The notes: generated by a model from the letters alone, not told the origin. A stretch of DNA of 64,000 bases from Streptomyces griseocarneus (GCA_003674045.1 PENC01000003.1:186001-250000), one strand, 5' to 3'. Shown: positions 52,281-60,705, counted from the first letter of the stretch. A program made the numbers and translations.

Positions 52281-53413
52281 CCGTCCCGCCCACCTCTGCC
52301 CTCCACACGCCCACGGTGCCCGCCATGCCGGTGAACGACGACCTCCACACAGCGATCCTGGGAGAACTCAAGGACATCAGAAGGGCGGGCCTCACACGGC
52401 TGCGCACCCTGCCCCTCCCCGTGCTCCGGCAGCTGGCAGCCACCCGCGCGACGGGCTGCTCCGTCGAGGAACTGCTGCGCACGGCCGTGTCCCGCCTCGA
52501 CGAGGGGCTCCTGCGCACAGCCGCCGCCTACACGCTCGGCCTCGCACAGGGCACCCGGGCCTGGCCCGGGGCCGACCGCCGAAGACGCGCGGCCGAGACC
52601 TACGGAGTGAGTACCGAGCGCTTCCGCAAGGACCAGGAACTCATGCTCCTCGGACAGATCGCCGAAGCCGTCACGCTCCTCGCCCGGACCCCCACGCCGG
52701 CCGTGCCCGGCATCGGCACCGCCCACCGGACCGTCCCCGTCACCGTGCACGGCCGGACCGTACGGCTGACCGTGCACGTCCACCCGGTCGACCTGCTCCG
52801 CGACGTCGACGTGATCGTCTCGCCCACGAACGTGTACCTGGCGCTGCCGGAGCCGTACAAGTCGTCGGTCTCCGCGTCCCTGCGCCGGGCGGGCGCCGTC
52901 CGCGCCGTCACCGGTGATGTGCTCGACGACCGGATCCACGACGAACTGCGCGCCTGGGCGCGGGAGAACGGAGCCCAGGGGCGTCCCGTGGCACCCGGCA
53001 CGGTGGCACCCACCGGCGCCGGGGCCCTGGAGGGCCAGGGTGTACGCCGCATCTACCACGCGGCCGTCACCGTCCCCCGCAGCGGGACGAACGACTACGA
53101 CGTCCTGCCCGCCGACATCACCCGCGCCGCCGACCGCGCCCTCGCGCTGCTGGCGCAGGAGCGGCACCGCTTCCGGCCTCCGCTGCGCTCGGTGTGCTTC
53201 CCCCTGCTCGGGGCGGGCCGGGGCGGGCTGCCGTACGGGGTCAGCCTCGGGGCGCTCTGGGCCGCGGTGGAGGCGGATCTGGCGCGGGGCGCCGAGTGGG
53301 ACGTCCACTTCGTGACGCGCAGCCCGGAGGCGGCGGCGCTGCTGGACCAGCTGTCCGCCGGAATCCGCCCGGAGAACGACCGGTCGGCGACCGGCGGGTC
53401 CGGTTCACTGTAA
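52277..53413 (+). CDS. Divergent macro-domain protein with N-terminal conflict-type helical domain
   Basis: 378 residues from ATG 52277 (ATGA overlap with the RES gene). Residues 25-135 are helical and contain RRRRAAETYGVSTERFRKDQE, a pattern I associate with the N-terminal adaptor of many streptomycete conflict proteins. Residues 165-360 look like a macro domain: VDVIVSPTNVYLAL (N185 retained), VAPGTVAPTGAGAL, RRIYHAAVTV and CFPLLGAGRGGLPYGVS. The usual glycine-rich GGGV loop after the first asparagine is replaced by LPEPYKSSVSASL. Macro domains bind or hydrolyse ADP-ribose derivatives, matching the product expected from the RES toxin. It may sense or clear that product. Confidence 0.75.
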   Translation: MTVPPTSALHTPTVPAMPVNDDLHTAILGELKDIRRAGLTRLRTLPLPVLRQLAATRATGCSVEELLRTAVSRLDEGLLRTAAAYTLGLAQGTRAWPGADRRRRAAETYGVSTERFRKDQELMLLGQIAEAVTLLARTPTPAVPGIGTAHRTVPVTVHGRTVRLTVHVHPVDLLRDVDVIVSPTNVYLALPEPYKSSVSASLRRAGAVRAVTGDVLDDRIHDELRAWARENGAQGRPVAPGTVAPTGAGALEGQGVRRIYHAAVTVPRSGTNDYDVLPADITRAADRALALLAQERHRFRPPLRSVCFPLLGAGRGGLPYGVSLGALWAAVEADLARGAEWDVHFVTRSPEAAALLDQLSAGIRPENDRSATGGSGSL

Positions 53414-53438
53414 TCACCGGCCTGCTCAGCGGGACGGA

Positions 53439-53567
53439 CGCCGGGAATCGTGATGGCCGGTTCCCGGCGTGTTCCTCCACGCGCTCTCTCACGTGGAGGG
53501 GGACGCCGCACGGGGCGCGGCGTCGGGCGATGGTGGCCTGGACCGCGGGGGTCTTCAGGCCACCATC
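53439..53567. terminator. Three tandem hairpins between convergent genes
   Basis: Stem 1: CGCCGGGAA (53439-53447) with TTCCCGGCG (53461-53469). Stem 2: CCTCCACG (53474-53481) with CGTGGAGG (53492-53499). Stem 3: GATGGTGGCCTG (53529-53540) with CAGGCCACCATC (53556-53567), with an inner GACC/GGTC pair. They separate the RES/macro operon from the LysR gene and should stop read-through from both sides. Confidence 0.78.
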
Positions 53568-53587
53568 CGCCTTCGCGGCGACGACCG

Positions 53588-54484
53588 TCACTGATTTCTC
53601 TGCCGCGCGATCAGGTCCAGGAGCCGGTGCACCGCCGCGTCCGCGTCCGGCCGGTGGACGGCGGCGACCGTCGTGCGCAGGTACGGGGACGTCTCGCGGA
53701 GCGGGACGAAGGCGATGCCGGGGACGGGGAAGTGACGCAGGTCCTCCGGGAGGAGACCGACGCACAGGCCCGCGGCGATATAGCCGAGGAGGCCGCTGAG
53801 GTCGTCGGCCTCGGCGCGGCAGCGCGGGGTGAAGCCCGCGTCGCGGCAGGCGAGTTGGGCCTGGGCGGCGAGCCCCGGCAGGGTGGTGGAGCTGGGGAGG
53901 ACGAAGGCGTCGGCGTGGAGTTCTCCCAGGGCGATCGCGTCGGCTCCGGCCAGCGGGTGCTCGTGGGGGAGGGCCGCGACGACCCGCTCGTCCGCGAAGG
54001 CGCGCAGCGTCAGCTCGTCCGTGACGGGGGAGGGGTCCCGGATGAACGCGAGGTCCAGGGTGCCGGAGCGGACCATGTCGACGAGTGTGGCCGTCGTGTC
54101 CTGATGCACGAGCACGCGCAGGCCGGGCAGCTCGTCGGCCGCGGCGCGCAGCAGCCGGGGCAGGTGGTGGTGGCTGAGGATGCTCACGTACCCCACGCGC
54201 ACGTCGCCCTCCAGACCGCGCGCCACGCGCCGTACGCGCTCGACGGCCGCGGACTGGGCGTCCAGGAGCCGTCGCGCCTCCACGGCGAAGGCGGCGCCGG
54301 CGGGGGTGAGGCGGATGCCGCCCGGCCCGCGGTCGAGGAGGGTCACCTCCAGGCCGCGCTCCAGGCGCTGGATCGCCTGGCTGAGCGGCGGCTGGCTCAT
54401 CGCCAGGCGCTCGGCCGCCCGGCCGAAGTGCTTCTCCTCGGCCAGGACCAGGAACTGTTCGAGCAGACGCCTCGTGAACTCCAT
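53588..54484 (-). CDS. LysR-family transcriptional regulator
   Basis: 298 residues from ATG 54484. The N-terminal winged helix FLVLAEEKHFGRAAERLAMSQPPLSQAIQRLERGLEVTLLDR is classic LysR; the remaining 220 residues form the two-lobed effector-binding domain. It is divergent from the decarboxylase operon and probably activates it in response to a pathway acid. A 16-bp palindrome overlaps its start codon, indicating autoregulation. Confidence 0.92.
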   Translation of the reverse strand: MEFTRRLLEQFLVLAEEKHFGRAAERLAMSQPPLSQAIQRLERGLEVTLLDRGPGGIRLTPAGAAFAVEARRLLDAQSAAVERVRRVARGLEGDVRVGYVSILSHHHLPRLLRAAADELPGLRVLVHQDTTATLVDMVRSGTLDLAFIRDPSPVTDELTLRAFADERVVAALPHEHPLAGADAIALGELHADAFVLPSSTTLPGLAAQAQLACRDAGFTPRCRAEADDLSGLLGYIAAGLCVGLLPEDLRHFPVPGIAFVPLRETSPYLRTTVAAVHRPDADAAVHRLLDLIARQRNQ

Positions 54485-54498
54485 ATGGTCAACCATAT
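54483..54498. promoter_or_regulatory. Palindrome at the LysR start (operator candidate)
   Basis: ATATGGT-CA-ACCATAT is a perfect 7-bp inverted repeat overlapping the lysR ATG, with a related CGAAATGGTCGGAAACATAT stretch beside it. It is placed to control both the regulator and the divergent operon. Confidence 0.6.
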
Positions 54499-54626
54499 CG
54501 AAATGGTCGGAAACATATATTGGACAGACATGGACGTCGTGGAGTGCACTGATCACAGGCGCTGAGCGGAGCACACGGCCCGCTCCCCGTCCTGCCAGAC
54601 ACAGGCGTCTTTTCAAGGAAGCCATC

Positions 54627-55364
54627 ATGCACACGCACGACGTCGCCCGGCTTTTCACCACCCCGCTGGACGCACCCGCCTTCGCCCCCACCCGGTACCG
54701 GTTCACCGACCGCGAGTACCTCAACATCACCTACCGCACCGATCCCGAGGCCCTGCGCCGGGTCGTCCCCGAGCCGCTGACGGTGCCCGAGCCGCTGGTG
54801 CGGTTCGAGATCATGCGGATGCCCGATGTGACGGGGCTCGGCGACTACACGGAGGCGGGGCAGGTCGTCCCCGTCGCGTACGAGGGCGAGCGCGGCGAGT
54901 ACAACCTCGCGATGTACCTCGACAGCGTCCCGGCCATCTCCAGCGGCCGGGAGCTGAGCGCCTACCCGAAGAAGGGCGGCTCGCCCCGGCTCTACGTCGA
55001 CTCCGACACCCTCGTCGGCACCCTCGGCTACGGCTCGCTGCGCGTGGCCACCGCGACCATGGGCTACAAGCACCACGCGATGGACCCGGCCGAGGCCCGC
55101 GCGGAGATCTGCGCGCCCACCTTCATGGTCAAGGTCGTGCCCGGTTACGACGGGCGGCCGCGCATCTGCGAGCTCGTCCGCACCCAGATCACCGACATCA
55201 CGGTCAAGAGCGCCTTCCACGGCCCGGCCCGCCTGGAGCTGTTCGCCCACGCGCTGGCGCCGCTCGCGGACCTGCCGGTCCTCGAGGTCGTCTCCGCGAG
55301 CCACATCCTCACCGACCTCACCCTCAGCCCCGCCGAGGTCGTCCACGACTACCTCGCCCGATGA
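54627..55364 (+). CDS. adc: Acetoacetate decarboxylase family enzyme
   Basis: 245 residues from ATG 54627 with AAGGAAG upstream. The catalytic residues known from Clostridium occur at the same positions: R29 (FTDRE), E76 (YTEAGQ), Schiff-base K115 and its partner K116 (ELSAYPKKGG). It decarboxylates acetoacetate or a related beta-keto acid to a ketone and CO2. First gene of an operon with a dehydrogenase and a CoA-transferase, divergent from a LysR regulator. The substrate may be a longer beta-keto acid made by the dehydrogenase. Confidence 0.9.
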   Translation: MHTHDVARLFTTPLDAPAFAPTRYRFTDREYLNITYRTDPEALRRVVPEPLTVPEPLVRFEIMRMPDVTGLGDYTEAGQVVPVAYEGERGEYNLAMYLDSVPAISSGRELSAYPKKGGSPRLYVDSDTLVGTLGYGSLRVATATMGYKHHAMDPAEARAEICAPTFMVKVVPGYDGRPRICELVRTQITDITVKSAFHGPARLELFAHALAPLADLPVLEVVSASHILTDLTLSPAEVVHDYLAR

Positions 55365-55392
55365 GCGGCTCCCCACGAAAGCGGTGCACATC

Positions 55393-56373
55393 ATGAGCAC
55401 AGACATCACCGGCGCAGGCCCGCACACCACGTACCGCCGCGTCGCCGTCATCGGCGCCGGAGTGATCGGTATCTCCTGGACCGGGCTGTTCCTCGCCCAT
55501 GGCCTGGAGGTCGTCGTCAGCGACCCGCGCCCCGACGCACGGGACCAGGTCCTGGCCGGGCTGGACGAGATCACCCCGGCCCTCGCGGAACTCGGCCTGC
55601 CCACCGAGAACCTGACCGCCCGGCTCCGTTTCGAGGCCGACCCGGCCGCGGCCGTCGCGGACGCGGACGTCGTGCAGGAGAACGGGCCCGAGCGGCTGGA
55701 GGTGAAGCAGCGGATCTGGCGGCTCGTCGAACAGGCCGCGCCCGCCCACGCCCTGCTGGCCACCTCGACGTCCGGCATCCCCGCCACCGCGATCGCCGAG
55801 GCGATGGAGCAGCCGGAACGGCTGGTCGTGGGCCACCCGTTCAACCCGCCGCACCTCGTACCGCTGGTGGAGATCGTCCCCGGTGAGCGGACGGCCGAGC
55901 GGACCCTGCTGCGGGCCCGCGACTTCTACGCGTCCCTGGGCAAGAAGCCGCAGATCCTCCGCAAGGAGGTCCCGGGCTTCGTCGCCAACCGCCTGCAGTC
56001 CGCGCTCTTCCGCGAGTGCGTGCACCTGGTGGCCGAGGGCGTGGTCACCGAAGCCGAACTCGACGACATCGTCACCGACTCCATCGGCCTGCGCTGGGCG
56101 GTCGCGGGACCGTTCCGCACCTTCCACCTCGGCGGCGGCCCCGGCGGCCTGCCGCACTTCCTCCAGCACCTCGGCCGCGCCATGGAGGCGACCTGGCCGG
56201 GCCTGGGCAGCCCCTCCTTCGACGAACCCACCGTCGCCCTGCTGACCGAGCAGGCGGAGGAGGCCTTCGCCGACGGGCCGGTCGGCGAACTCGCCGCCCG
56301 CCGCGACCGCGCCCAGATCGCCCTGATGCGCGCCCTCGCCACGGCCCCCGCGACGTCCGGAGCACGCGCGTGA
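55393..56373 (+). CDS. 3-hydroxyacyl-CoA dehydrogenase family (carnitine/gulonate dehydrogenase-like)
   Basis: 326 residues from ATG 55393. The NAD site RVAVIGAGVIGISWTGLFLAHG is near the N-terminus; VQENGPERLEVKQ, STSGIPATAIA and VGHPFNPPHLVPLVEIVPG are the usual catalytic-side motifs with His, and the C-terminal domain has VPGFVANRLQSAL. A single-domain enzyme of this size acts on hydroxyacyl-CoA, L-carnitine or L-gulonate. With a beta-keto acid decarboxylase and a CoA-transferase beside it, it probably makes the beta-keto acid that is then decarboxylated. Confidence 0.88.
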   Translation: MSTDITGAGPHTTYRRVAVIGAGVIGISWTGLFLAHGLEVVVSDPRPDARDQVLAGLDEITPALAELGLPTENLTARLRFEADPAAAVADADVVQENGPERLEVKQRIWRLVEQAAPAHALLATSTSGIPATAIAEAMEQPERLVVGHPFNPPHLVPLVEIVPGERTAERTLLRARDFYASLGKKPQILRKEVPGFVANRLQSALFRECVHLVAEGVVTEAELDDIVTDSIGLRWAVAGPFRTFHLGGGPGGLPHFLQHLGRAMEATWPGLGSPSFDEPTVALLTEQAEEAFADGPVGELAARRDRAQIALMRALATAPATSGARA

Positions 56374-56402
56374 ACGACATGAACGACCGGGAGGACACCA
56401 CC

Positions 56403-57893
56403 ATGCTCACCGAGAAGATCAAGACCGCGCTCGACAAGCCGGTCACCGGCGAGGCCGCGGACGACTTCGACATCCACGCCGCCCTGGACGACGTCCTCGA
56501 CGGCGTCGGGATGAACGGGCGGGACGCGGGCGGCACGGTCACCTTCACCGGCGCGGACCCCGTCGTCCCCTCGACGCTGCGGCTCGCCGCCGCCCCCGCC
56601 CTCGGCCTGACCGCCAAGTCCGTCGCGCTGGCCAAGCTGTGGCAGCACCGCGGCGGCCGCGGCCAGGACATCAGCATGGACCTGCGCAAGGCGCCGCACC
56701 GGCTGTGCCCGTTCTACGACGGCAAGTGGGAGACGCTCAACGGCTATCCGACCGTCGCCCCCGACGACCCCTTCGCGCTGTCCTTCTACCGTGCGGGCGA
56801 CGGCCGCTGGGTCATGCCGCTGAACGTCTACCCGGCGCTGAAGTCCCGCACCCTCAAACTGCTGGGCGTGCCCGACGACGCCTTGGCCATCGCGGGCGCC
56901 ATCGCCCGCTGGGACGGCGCCGACCTGGAGCGGGCGGGCGCGGACGCCGGGGTCGTGATGCCGATGCTGCGCGGCACGCGGGAGTTCCTCGACACCCGCC
57001 AGTACCGCGACGTGCTCGCCGACCTGCCCCTGATAGAGATCGAGAAGATCGGCGACAGCGACCCCGAGCCGCTGCCGCCGGGCGCGACGCAGCCGCTGGA
57101 CGGCGTGCGCGCCCTGGGGCTCGGCCACGTCATCGCCGGCGCGGCCATCGGCCGCACCATGGCCCAGCACGGCGCCGACGCCCTCAACATCTGGCGCCCC
57201 GGCCAGTTCGAGAACGACATCCTCTACAACACGGCCCAGGTGGGCGTGCGTTCGGCCACCCTCGACCACGCGCGCGACCCGGAGGCCGCCGCCGTCCTGC
57301 GCGGGCTGCTGCGCGGCACCGACGTCTTCTACGCCAACCACCGCACGGGCTACCTGGAGCGGATGGGCCTGACCGCGCAGGAGGCCGCCGCGATCCGGCC
57401 CGGCATCGTCCACGCCACCGTCAGCCTGCACGGTCAGCACGGCCCGTGGGCCAACCGCGTCGGCTTCGACCAGACCGCGGGCTGCGTGGCCGGAATGATG
57501 AACCTGGAGGGCACCGACGACAACCCGCAGCTGCCCCCGATCAAGGTCGTCAACGACTACCTGGTGCCCTGGCTCGCCACCACCGGCATCATCGCCGCCC
57601 TGCTGCGCCGGGCCACCGAGGGCGGCAGCTACCGCGTCCACGTCTCCCTGACGCGGGTGGCCCTGTGGATCCTGAGCCTGGGCGTCCTGGACAAGGACTA
57701 CGCCCGCGAGGTCGCCGGGACCGGCGAACGGCACGCGTACCTCGACCCGGACACCTTCACCGCCGACACGCCGTGCGGCCGCTACCAGGGCGTGACCGAC
57801 CAGGTCGTCATGTCCGAGACCCCCGGCGCGTTCCGTACGGTCCTCGTGCCGCGTGGCTCGGGCCGTCCCGAGTGGCTGGCGCGTTCCGCCTGA
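56403..57893 (+). CDS. Class III CoA-transferase (CaiB/BaiF family)
   Basis: 496 residues from ATG 56403, chosen for GGGAGG eight bases upstream (an in-frame GTG at 56371 lacks one). Family III features: PSTLRLAAAPALGLTAKSVALAKLW, QPLDGVRALGLGHVIAGAAIGRTMAQHGADALNI, and NHRTGYLERMGLTAQEAAAIRPGIVHATVSLHG. These enzymes move CoA between carboxylic acids, as in carnitine or oxalate metabolism. Last gene of the operon; a strong hairpin follows at 57944-57977. Confidence 0.88.
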   Translation: MLTEKIKTALDKPVTGEAADDFDIHAALDDVLDGVGMNGRDAGGTVTFTGADPVVPSTLRLAAAPALGLTAKSVALAKLWQHRGGRGQDISMDLRKAPHRLCPFYDGKWETLNGYPTVAPDDPFALSFYRAGDGRWVMPLNVYPALKSRTLKLLGVPDDALAIAGAIARWDGADLERAGADAGVVMPMLRGTREFLDTRQYRDVLADLPLIEIEKIGDSDPEPLPPGATQPLDGVRALGLGHVIAGAAIGRTMAQHGADALNIWRPGQFENDILYNTAQVGVRSATLDHARDPEAAAVLRGLLRGTDVFYANHRTGYLERMGLTAQEAAAIRPGIVHATVSLHGQHGPWANRVGFDQTAGCVAGMMNLEGTDDNPQLPPIKVVNDYLVPWLATTGIIAALLRRATEGGSYRVHVSLTRVALWILSLGVLDKDYAREVAGTGERHAYLDPDTFTADTPCGRYQGVTDQVVMSETPGAFRTVLVPRGSGRPEWLARSA

Positions 57894-57943
57894 TCGGCGG
57901 AGGCCGGGTTCCGCGGCGTGACGCAGTCGGCGCGGAAGCGATC

Positions 57944-57977
57944 CCGGAAGCGGTCCCGTCACCGGGCCCGCTTCCGG
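57944..57977. terminator. Terminator hairpin between CoA-transferase and MerR genes
   Basis: CCGGAAGCGG (57944-57953) pairs perfectly with CCGCTTCCGG (57968-57977) with a 14-base loop, between convergent genes. Confidence 0.75.
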
Positions 57978-57985
57978 GGCGTGCG

Positions 57986-58924
57986 CTATGACCGGCCGAC
58001 CCGCAGTGCCGCGATCAGCCACTCCACGGCCGGGCCCATCGTCGGGGCAGGCCAGCCGTTGATCACGGAGAGGAGCCGCCAGTAGCGCTCGTACCCGGAG
58101 TCATGACTGACCGTCATCCGCCTCAGCAGCCACGTGCGGAAGTCCGGTCCGTCCTCACGGCCCGTCAGTCGCGCGCACTCGCCGACGATTTCGTCGAGCA
58201 CCGGCCGGGCCGCCTCCGACGCCGGGTCGACGCCCGCGTCGCGCGCGGCGGAGGTGCGCTCCTGCACCAGCCGCGCCAGCTGCCGCGCGGCGTCCTCATC
58301 CGGGTGCCCGGCCTCGGAGCGGGCCCGGACCTGGTCGGCGGCGGCCCGTCGCATGCCGGCCCGGAAGGCGTCGTCCTGGGCCAGTTCTGCCAGCTCGACC
58401 CAGGCGTTGAGCTGCTCGGTCGTCGGGTCGTCCGGCAGCTCGGGCATCGCGCCCCGCATCGTGTCGAGGAACGCCTCGTCGACGTCGAGGCCGGCGAAGG
58501 CGTCGTCGATGAAGTCGTGGATCAGGCGGCGGCGTTCCTGATCGGAGAGATTGGCGAGTCGGTGCATGAGTTCCATCTCCTCGGGTGTGGACCCGCGTCG
58601 GGCCACCGCGCGCAGCACGGCCTGGCGCAGCCGCAGCGTGCGGATATGCAGCTCCAGGGCCTCGGCCTGGGCCGCCGCGACCTCGGCGACGCCCACCTCC
58701 CGTCGCAGCACGCGCTGGACGGTCGCGAGGGGGACGTCGAGGTCACGCAGCGTACGGACGAGGCCGAGCCGGGCCAGTGCGTCCTGGCCGTAGAGCCGGT
58801 AGCCCGCGGGTGTGCGGTCGGTCGGCGGCAGCACCCCGGCATCGGACCAGAACCGGATGGTCTTGACCGTGAGCCCGGTCAGCCGGGCCAGTTCGCCGAT
58901 GGAGCAGAGGGTGTCGTCGTCCAT
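57986..58924 (-). CDS. MerR-family regulator with long effector domain
   Basis: 312 residues from ATG 58924. MerR DNA-binding start: CSIGELARLTGLTVKTIRFWSDAGVLPPTDRTPAGYRLYG. The C-terminal part of about 220 residues is helical, longer than in metal-sensing MerRs and without a cysteine-rich tail, as in drug- or redox-type members. It lies convergent to the CoA-transferase. A MerR-type dyad in the promoter just upstream points to autoregulation. Confidence 0.88.
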   Translation of the reverse strand: MDDDTLCSIGELARLTGLTVKTIRFWSDAGVLPPTDRTPAGYRLYGQDALARLGLVRTLRDLDVPLATVQRVLRREVGVAEVAAAQAEALELHIRTLRLRQAVLRAVARRGSTPEEMELMHRLANLSDQERRRLIHDFIDDAFAGLDVDEAFLDTMRGAMPELPDDPTTEQLNAWVELAELAQDDAFRAGMRRAAADQVRARSEAGHPDEDAARQLARLVQERTSAARDAGVDPASEAARPVLDEIVGECARLTGREDGPDFRTWLLRRMTVSHDSGYERYWRLLSVINGWPAPTMGPAVEWLIAALRVGRS

Positions 58925-58940
58925 GTCCACCACCTTGAGG

Positions 58941-58972
58941 TCTCCCGTGACAGGAGAGTCAAAGACGGGAGA
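58941..58972. promoter_or_regulatory. MerR-type operator/promoter of the 57986-58924 gene
   Basis: TCTCC-N7-GGAGA (58941-58957) nested with a second CGGGAGA (58966-58972). On the minus strand TTGACT (58957-58962) serves as a -35 box next to the dyad, the usual MerR arrangement of an operator inside a stretched spacer. Confidence 0.6.
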
Positions 58973-59017
58973 GCCCACAGCGTAGGCGCACCCGGGGCGG
59001 GTTCCGTCCCCCGTGCC

Positions 59018-59812
59018 TCAGCCGTCGAGCAGGGCGCGCTCCCACTGCGCTTCCCGCTGCTCGATGTACTCGGCGTCGCCGCGCCAGATGTCGCCGTGAC
59101 CCTGGGCCCAGAGGACCGACCAGGGCTGATCGCCCCGGGCGGCACGGTCGCGGAGGAAGTCGTGCATGGCGCGCGTACGCCGGGCCAGCAGGGGCACGAG
59201 CGCACGGCGTCCGGCCTCGTCGAGTCCGTAGGCGTCGGCGAAGACCCGCAGCCGGTCCGCGGCATCGGTACGTCGGAGGCCCGGCCGCGCGGACAGGGGG
59301 AGGAACCCGTGCGCGGCGTAGGCGACGTCCCACAGGCGGGTGCCGGGCGCGGCCGTGTCCCAGTCGATGAAGGTCCACCGGTCCTCGTCGTCGGCCACGA
59401 GGTTCCACGGCGCGAGGTCGTGGTGGGCGATGATGCCGCTTTCCCCGGCCGGTTCCCCGACCGGAATCAGGACCTGCCAGCGGGCATCGGCGGGCGGGGT
59501 GAAGCCCTGGACGGCGTCGTGGAAGTCCCTGATCAGGCGCGCGACACGGGCCAGCTGCCGGTCCGGCTCCAGCAGGGAGAACCGGTCCGGCCACACCACG
59601 CGGCCCGGGGCGAAGGTGAGGACCTCGCGGCCTCGGTCGTCGAAGCCGAGAGGGCGGGGCGCCGCCTCGAACCCCACCTCGTGGAGATGGGTGAGCAGGG
59701 CGTGCACCGAAGGCGTCCACGGCCCGGCGGGGCGGCGGACGGTGTTCCCGACGCGGACGACACCGGCGCTGACATTGCCGCCGGCCAGGGGCTGTTCGTC
59801 ATCGTGCTGCAT
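59018..59812 (-). CDS. APH/choline kinase-fold phosphotransferase
   Basis: 264 residues from ATG 59812. Catalytic loop IIAHHDLAPWNLV (H-x-D-x4-N) and metal site WTFIDWDTAAPG, followed by RLWDVAYAAHGFLPL. This is a common actinobacterial type that phosphorylates amino-alcohols or aminoglycosides; substrate unknown. It stands alone between two MerR genes on the same strand, about 90 bp from each. ATG 59848 would give 12 more residues. Confidence 0.85.
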   Translation of the reverse strand: MQHDDEQPLAGGNVSAGVVRVGNTVRRPAGPWTPSVHALLTHLHEVGFEAAPRPLGFDDRGREVLTFAPGRVVWPDRFSLLEPDRQLARVARLIRDFHDAVQGFTPPADARWQVLIPVGEPAGESGIIAHHDLAPWNLVADDEDRWTFIDWDTAAPGTRLWDVAYAAHGFLPLSARPGLRRTDAADRLRVFADAYGLDEAGRRALVPLLARRTRAMHDFLRDRAARGDQPWSVLWAQGHGDIWRGDAEYIEQREAQWERALLDG

Positions 59813-59890
59813 GGCCGACACTCTGCCGTCCGGCCCGGCCGGGGTCACCTCGATTACTCGGCGGCAAACCCGGTCGGCGAATCTCGGCGG

Positions 59891-60553
59891 TCACGCGTCG
59901 TCGGGCTCCCGGCGTCCGGTCCGGCGGCGGACCTCGTTCTCCTGGGCGAGCCGTCGCAGCAGCTCCAGCACGGGGGAGGAGAGGGCCAGGAGGATGACCG
60001 CCCGTTCGGCCAGGGCCACCCTGTCCTCGAAGGCGGCCGCGCGCTCCAGGTCCAGACGGGCGACGGAACGGGCCAGCTCCGCGTACGCGGCGAGCTCCCC
60101 CGGCTCGTACCCCGCGTCGACCCGTCTGAGCTCCTTCAGTGCCGCGGCCAGTCCCTGGACGTGCGGGGACGAGGCGGGTGTCCACCAGTCCATCGCCTCG
60201 ATGAGCTCGGCCACCTCCGCTTCCGCGGCGGTGTCGGCCTTCGCCTCCTCTTCCGCGTCCCCGGCCGGGGACGCGGTGACGGGCACGGGCAGGGCGTAGC
60301 TGATCGCGCCGAGGGCGCCGTCGGAGGTCTGGGCCTGGTCGACCGCCGTCAGCACCTCGCGGGTGGTGGCGATGGACAGCCCGCCCAGGGTGGTCAGCGC
60401 CTTGATCAGCCGCAGGCGCTGCACATGCCGCTCCCCGTACTCGGCGAGCGTCGCGGCCGTCGCCTTCCCGGCGGGCAGCAGACCCTCCCGCCGGAAGTAC
60501 TTGATGCTGGCGACCGGTACGCCGGTCGCCCGGCTGAGCTCCGAGATCTTCAT
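59891..60553 (-). CDS. MerR-family regulator of the divergent YhgE-like gene
   Basis: 220 residues from ATG 60553. KISELSRATGVPVASIKYFRREGLLPAGKATAATLAEYGERHVQRLRLIKALTTLGGLSI is a MerR-type winged helix. The C-terminus is a mixed helical domain (residues 95-205) with an acidic insert, different from metal sensors. Divergent from the membrane-protein gene at 60706 across 152 bp that hold a direct repeat, so it probably represses that gene. Confidence 0.88.
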   Translation of the reverse strand: MKISELSRATGVPVASIKYFRREGLLPAGKATAATLAEYGERHVQRLRLIKALTTLGGLSIATTREVLTAVDQAQTSDGALGAISYALPVPVTASPAGDAEEEAKADTAAEAEVAELIEAMDWWTPASSPHVQGLAAALKELRRVDAGYEPGELAAYAELARSVARLDLERAAAFEDRVALAERAVILLALSSPVLELLRRLAQENEVRRRTGRREPDDA

Positions 60554-60645
60554 GCGGCTTCCTCGCTCACGCGGCCTTCCCGCGGGTGGTGCTGCCGGGT
60601 GTCATCCGGGACCGGGGGATTGGACACCCCTGGCAGATACTGCCA

Positions 60646-60678
60646 CTATCTAGTTCTGGATATCTTAGCTATCTAGTT
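60646..60678. promoter_or_regulatory. Direct-repeat operator between MerR and YhgE-like genes
   Basis: CTATCTAGTT occurs at 60646-60655 and again at 60669-60678, 23 bp apart, with GATATC between. The AT-rich block stands out from its surroundings and lies just before the start of the 60706 gene. Confidence 0.65.
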
Positions 60679-60705
60679 ACTCGATGTCATCGCACGGGAG
60701 CGATC

